A DNA stretch of 21,397 nucleotides from Chara braunii. Lineage: Eukaryota; Streptophyta; Charophyceae; Charales; Characeae. A model generated the notes under the pieces. That model did no database searches and was not told the origin of the DNA. It saw only the letters and a list, made by a program, of their open reading frames with translations. Shown here one piece after another: positions 17,631-21,397 of this stretch. A program made the translations under genes and the position numbers. Positions within the stretch are counted from its first letter, which is position 1. Each line of letters starts with the position of its first letter. Location of the stretch: positions 1,388,539 through 1,409,935 of the forward strand of contig BFEA01000254.1 in assembly GCA_003427395.1 (NCBI GenBank). The letters run 5' to 3'.

Positions 17631-18903
17631 AATATAACTTCACGATGTTTCGAAAGACAATCGGAAAGGGTCGCCGGAGGCTGTTTCTACAGGTGCCACT
17701 CAGGGAAAAGGGATTGTTGGTGGGGGGGGGAGGGGAGGGCAGGGGGAAGCAAGAATGTACTTGATTATTAATAGGCCTCGCTCGACCACTCAGGACATGT
17801 GAAAAATGATAATGAACCTTCCGCTAAGAAATCTTTTTTGCATGTGGTGAGTTGTGGAACGAGGCCCCAGGTAAGGGGAATATACTTAATAATATTTATG
17901 TAGATAAGAATGGGCAGCTGGATCCCATTTCCAGCAGGAGCCGAACTCCAGGAGCCTTGAAGTAGCGTGAAAAAGAGCCTCGTTCCACTGCTCTCCAAAT
18001 GTACAAAACGAGAGTGAATCTTCCCCTAGAACATGGAAAGATACACCGCCCGGATTTTTGTCTTTTGTGCATGTCGATAGTGGAGCGAGGCCCTAAACCA
18101 GCAACTTACTTTTTCGAGACGGGTTGGAGGTTAAGAAGGAGGCGATCTGATACGAGCAGGACCATGGAAAGGGCGAGGACACACAATGATGTATAGGACG
18201 TTCGAAAACAGAACGGACACGCGAAAGGCAGGGCCGAAAAAAGCAACTCTGAAAGGACGCCATATTACATCTGAAATTAGCACTAAACACTTTTAATGTT
18301 AGTACAGCGTACAGGTCATTTATTACCGAGGACCTTGCCCGAACAAAAGACATACTATTTACTAGCGTAGGGGCATCGGGGACACGTTTTTAGCTTCACT
18401 ATTCGGGAAAATACGAGAGCTATATGGCCCCGTCAGCTCCGGTTCGCTATAGGACCAAAGAAACCATCGTTCACAGTTCTGCTTCGCAAAGAGTTGTATG
18501 TTTGATGCTGTTTGCTCAAGGGATCCCGAGAAAAGACAGATTCCCACACACTGGCGTGACGTGGCAACGTCACAAACTTCTGAGTTCCGTAAAAAAATAG
18601 ACTTTTTCACACTTTTGAAGGGTGGCATAAGAATATAGGGCAAGTACTTTAACATTAAAATAGTGAGATTGAACCATTATTCGCCAGTTGCCCCCAAAGT
18701 CTCCCGTATGAAGCAGTACACCGAGAAAGGCATACGCAAAGCTCAAGTACCTAAGCCAAACCTTTGAAAAAAATAAAATCGAATAGCACGAAGCTCAATT
18801 CCCTACACTCGAACTCTTAAAAAACAAAAAACAGAAGAAAGCAAAGGCTCCGATCAATTCGTTGGGAGCACGACCGCAGCGTTCCATATGATTATGTCGT
18901 CAC
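17631..18903. other. No supported gene; inverted and direct motif cluster
   Basis: A motif TGGARCGAGGC occurs in alternating orientation: reverse at 17775-17789 (GCCTCGCTCGACCAC), forward at 17855-17865, reverse at 17977-17987 and forward at 18081-18091. The 17855 and 17977 sites form a perfect 11-bp inverted repeat. Text before the two forward sites is also related (CTTCC.CTA...TTTTGTGCATGT). Two minus-strand open frames (18362-18655 and 18093-18353) begin with ATG, but show no recognised domain. Confidence 0.45.
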
Positions 18904-18987
18904 AGGATTAGCATGGCCCCTGCACAAGGATGACACTCATGAATCGAGAAATGGTCGTCGCAGGTTCGACACCTGCACCGGCCACCG

Positions 18988-19016
<29 letters not shown>
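18904..19016 (+). mobile_element. Chimeric retrosequence: U6 snRNA 3' part + tRNA 3' half + poly(A)
   Basis: 18904-18956 matches the 3' part of plant U6 snRNA with only a few mismatches: GATTAGCATGGCCCCTGC, CAAGGATGACAC and AATCGAGAAATGGTC are exact. It joins directly to 18957-18987, which has a perfect tRNA T-arm (GCAGG, loop TTCGACA, CCTGC) and then ACCGGCC-A-CCG, the length and order of an acceptor strand, discriminator and near-CCA end. A run of 29 A follows (18988-19016). The U6 5' end and the tRNA 5' half are absent and cannot be found upstream. U6 fused to the 3' end of another retrotransposed RNA is the known product of template switching by LINE reverse transcriptase. No clear target-site duplication was seen. 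It should not be expressed as a functional RNA. Confidence 0.75.
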
Positions 19017-19018
<2 letters not shown>

Positions 19019-19703
19019 AAAGAAAAGAAAGAAAGAAGGCGTGCGAAATAGATCGAGTTTCTTACTCCCTAGACCTCCTGCGTAGGACAACATTCTCATT
19101 CTACAGGTCTTATATCGGGAAATACTAAATCTAACCATTTGAATCGACCCCAACAGTGTTTCAAAACCGCAAAGGACGATGGCGTGGGCGTTCGAGAACA
19201 GTAAGTCTGGAAAAGTGGGATTGGCTTGTACACAATTCGAGAAAATGAGCCTAGGATTGGGCAAAACGGAAAAGAAGGCCTCCGATTGGAAAGGGCAAAA
19301 ACAAAGGAGAAAAAGTAAGAAAAGAAAAAAAAAGGCCTCGGATTGTCCGCCCGAGAACAGCGCAGAACGTTGTTGATCATAGGTAGCGGAAATAAGACTC
19401 AGCGTGGGCGGCCGAGAATGGAAAACCCATAGCTTGGGGAAAATGAAACTCCGTGATCTTTTCCTAATAAGTAAATATGACACTCGGGAAAAAGGTGAGT
19501 GGTAGGAAAGCTTTTGCAAACCAACCACCTCGCCATGAGCTCCTTTTACGGCCAACTTTCGAAGTCACGTTCTTGAATCTTACACCAACTCTTCGACGAG
19601 AGGCGAGAGATCGCAAGTCTTAGAGAAGAAAGAGGGCTCAACGGAAGTAGCTAGAACACAGGTTCAATGGCAAAGCTCAACCGAGGACTCAGATCCCCCT
19701 TAA
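19017..19703. other. No supported gene
   Basis: A purine-rich run (AAAGAAAAGAAAGAAAG) follows the poly(A), and GGCCTCGGATTG or GGCCTCCGATTG occurs near 19277 and 19334. Open frames crossing this region include the poly(A) and are artefacts. Confidence 0.4.
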
Positions 19704-19950
19704 GGACCAAGTCCCACCCACCCAAATTCTCAGTTTCTGGCCGTAGATCAGGAACATCAACGGCCCTAAATGAAGAATCGGCGTTAGTGAGACCTGGCCC
19801 CGGGATGCAACCACTTCGATTCCCCCAGGGGTCAAGTCCCGCTCACAGGAATTCAAAGTTTCTGGCTGCAGATTAAGAAGATCAACGGCCATAACTGAAG
19901 AATCAGCGTTAGTGGGACTTGGCCCCGGGACGCAACCACTCCCGTTTTGC
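19704..19950. repeat. Two tandem copies of a ~125-bp repeat
   Basis: CAAGTCCC...TTTCTGGC...ATCAACGGCC...GAAGAATC.GCGTTAGTG...CTTGGCCCCGGGA is present twice, at 125 bases offset (for example TTTCTGG at 19734 and 19859). The reverse complement relates to 9500-9612. Unknown family. Confidence 0.85.
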
Positions 19951-20110
19951 TTTAGGATTGAGCTAAGCAGGCATTAGCTAGCTACACCAGCAAGAGTTTA
20001 CAAATCTACGCCGGCAAATACCGCCGCAGCCGCAAGAAGAATGTTCGACTCAGCTACGGTGGATCGACTTCACGAACAAGACGGGAGATAGACCGAAAAC
20101 AGACGAGCAG

Positions 20111-21397
20111 GTATGGAGAAATAGTAAACAGGCGGCCAGAGATCCAAAAACAGCATCGTTTACACCTAACCGAACAGTGATTGATAGACCAAGCTATTTA
20201 CTTCGACAAAAATGTCGATCTATAAGGATCACCTTCTCTGCAAAAGCGGAGGACACCAATCCAGCACGTGGGTATGGAGAAATAGTAAACAGGCGGCCAG
20301 AGAGCCAATAACAGCATCATTTACACCTAACCGAACAGTGATTGATAGACCAAGCTATTCACTTCTACAAAAATGCCGATCTATAAGGATCACCTTCTCT
20401 GCAAAAGCGGAGGACACCAATCCAGCACGTGGGTACCGACCGATGAGTATATCATCTTCCAATGCAACTCAGCGACGCGCTCCAATGCAACTCAGCGACG
20501 CGCACGGAGATCCTAAAAGTTCAACACGTGCGTGCTGGGAATGCCAACGTGAGAGGAATAGAATGAGATAATACAGTTATCACCTTGTCTGCAAAAGCGG
20601 CGGACACCAATCCAGAACGTGGCTACCGACCGATGAGTGTATTACCTCCCACTGCTACTCACTGATATGCACAGAAGTCCTAAAAGTTCAACACTTCCAT
20701 GCTGGGAATACCAGTGTAAGGGAAGATCAAATGGGAGAGGGGTCATGGATCGGCGAATGGACATAGCAGAAGCCCTCAGTTCGCACACACCTAAAAGATA
20801 CACGTCAATAGTGACTGTCTAGCAGAAGCCCTGAGTTCGCACACACCTAAAAGATACACGTCCATAGTGACTGTCTAATCGATTGGGAAATGGGACTGCC
20901 CGCCCGTTCACACTTGAACTCATTGGAAAACAACCAGATGACTTGAGGAAAAAATACGGCTAAGAGCGAGGAAAACCTAGAACCTGTGAGTGCGAGTCAA
21001 ACATACCATCACGATCTTCAGGAACCGCTAGCAATGAAAGAGGAGTCATCCCATCCCCTGTGATGTCTGCGAATAAATTACCGGGTCAACATACCTAAAC
21101 AAGTCTCACATCAGCAAGAAGCCTCAGCTGTGGGCACTGCAGAAGACCATGAGCTTCATCAAATATCCGCTTATACACATTGCATCGGAAACCGCGGTTT
21201 TGGATATGAAAGAGAAGGACCGCGGTTCAACATGCTGACGTGAATCCTGTAGAACGTAATGAGCTGAAAATAACAAGAATCGAAAAAGAAGAAACCAAAG
21301 TCCAAGGTCGTTTTTGGACAGTGAATCACGTACCCCAGCTCACAATTAGTGGCTCTGTTATGGACGAACAAAACAACACATTAATTTACCAATACAT
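20111..21397. repeat. Large dispersed repeat, copy B (runs off the window)
   Basis: Same family and orientation as 6954-7763. Copy B carries extra tandem duplications: a 161-bp unit twice (20111-20271 and 20272-20432, about six differences), a 22-base CCAATGCAACTCAGCGACGC unit twice near 20459-20500, and a 56-bp unit twice (20765-20820 and 20821-20876, two differences). The final 305 bases (21093-21397) match 7459-7763 with six substitutions and no gap. Because the match is still running at the window end, the duplicated segment extends further. Confidence 0.88.

Noticed and set aside
18957-18987. A working tRNA gene
   Set aside because: Only the T-arm and acceptor strand are present; no D-arm, anticodon arm or 5' acceptor half exists upstream, where U6 sequence lies instead.
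18908-19555. 215-aa minus-strand ORF
   Set aside because: It reads through the poly(A) tail and the U6-tRNA insert; Phe runs come from the A run.
6954-21397. Copies A and B as the two LTRs of one large retrotransposon
   Set aside because: No primer-binding site, polypurine tract, gag or pol lies between; the NHL-like gene and unrelated repeats do. Tandem expansions differ strongly between copies. Segmental duplication fits better, though the unseen end of copy B leaves it open.
1-21397. CRISPR arrays, rRNA genes, bacterial operons or phage genes
   Set aside because: None seen; tandem arrays here lack spacer structure and the gene features are eukaryotic.

Overview
This looks like nuclear DNA of a green-lineage (streptophyte) eukaryote. 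The signs are a decayed LEA_2/NDR1-HIN1-like gene with a GT-AG intron, two copies of a plant-type U6 snRNA turned into retrosequences, a plant-style core promoter (TATA box, CT-rich Y-patch, telobox), and many microsatellites, satellites and non-LTR retroelement remains. There are no operons or bacterial genes. The species cannot be fixed from sequence alone; a charophyte-like genome would fit, but that is inference. Ns and homopolymer runs mark weak points in the assembly, so single-base frameshifts must be read with caution.

Layout. 1-700: GA microsatellite, then G-rich telomere-like degenerate repeats with Ns. 1.0-2.9 kb: an unrecognised protein-coding region broken by in-frame stops that could all have come from C-to-T changes. 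3.0-5.3 kb: mostly non-coding, with a good plant-type promoter at 3.9 kb leading into short ORFs. 5.4-6.65 kb: the C-terminal end of a LINE-type ORF2, decayed. 6.95-7.76 kb: a repeat that returns at 20.1-21.4 kb in the same orientation, including a 305-bp block with 6 substitutions. 7.9-8.56 kb, minus strand: the LEA_2/NHL gene remnant, with stress-type promoter motifs on its 5' side. 9.5-10.0 kb: a dispersed repeat, a tRNA-like SINE head and a U6 retropseudogene with a 9-bp target-site duplication. 10.4-14.3 kb: microsatellites and weak minus-strand exon candidates. 14.4-17.6 kb: a CpG-poor block between two homopolymer junctions, with a ~518-bp-offset direct repeat carrying perfect hairpins and a 91-bp satellite in a higher-order A/B arrangement. 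17.6-19.0 kb: an inverted-motif cluster, then a U6-tRNA chimera with a poly(A) tail. 19.7-19.95 kb: a 125-bp tandem repeat related, in inverted orientation, to 9.5 kb. 20.1-21.4 kb: copy B of the large repeat.

No gene in the window is clearly intact. The coherent story is retrotransposition: a LINE remnant could represent the kind of machinery that made the two U6 retrosequences, while segmental duplication copied the 3' flank of the NHL gene. The most interesting items are the U6-tRNA chimera, the very conserved duplicated block, the satellite's higher-order structure, and the stop-codon pattern in the 1-2.9 kb pseudogene.
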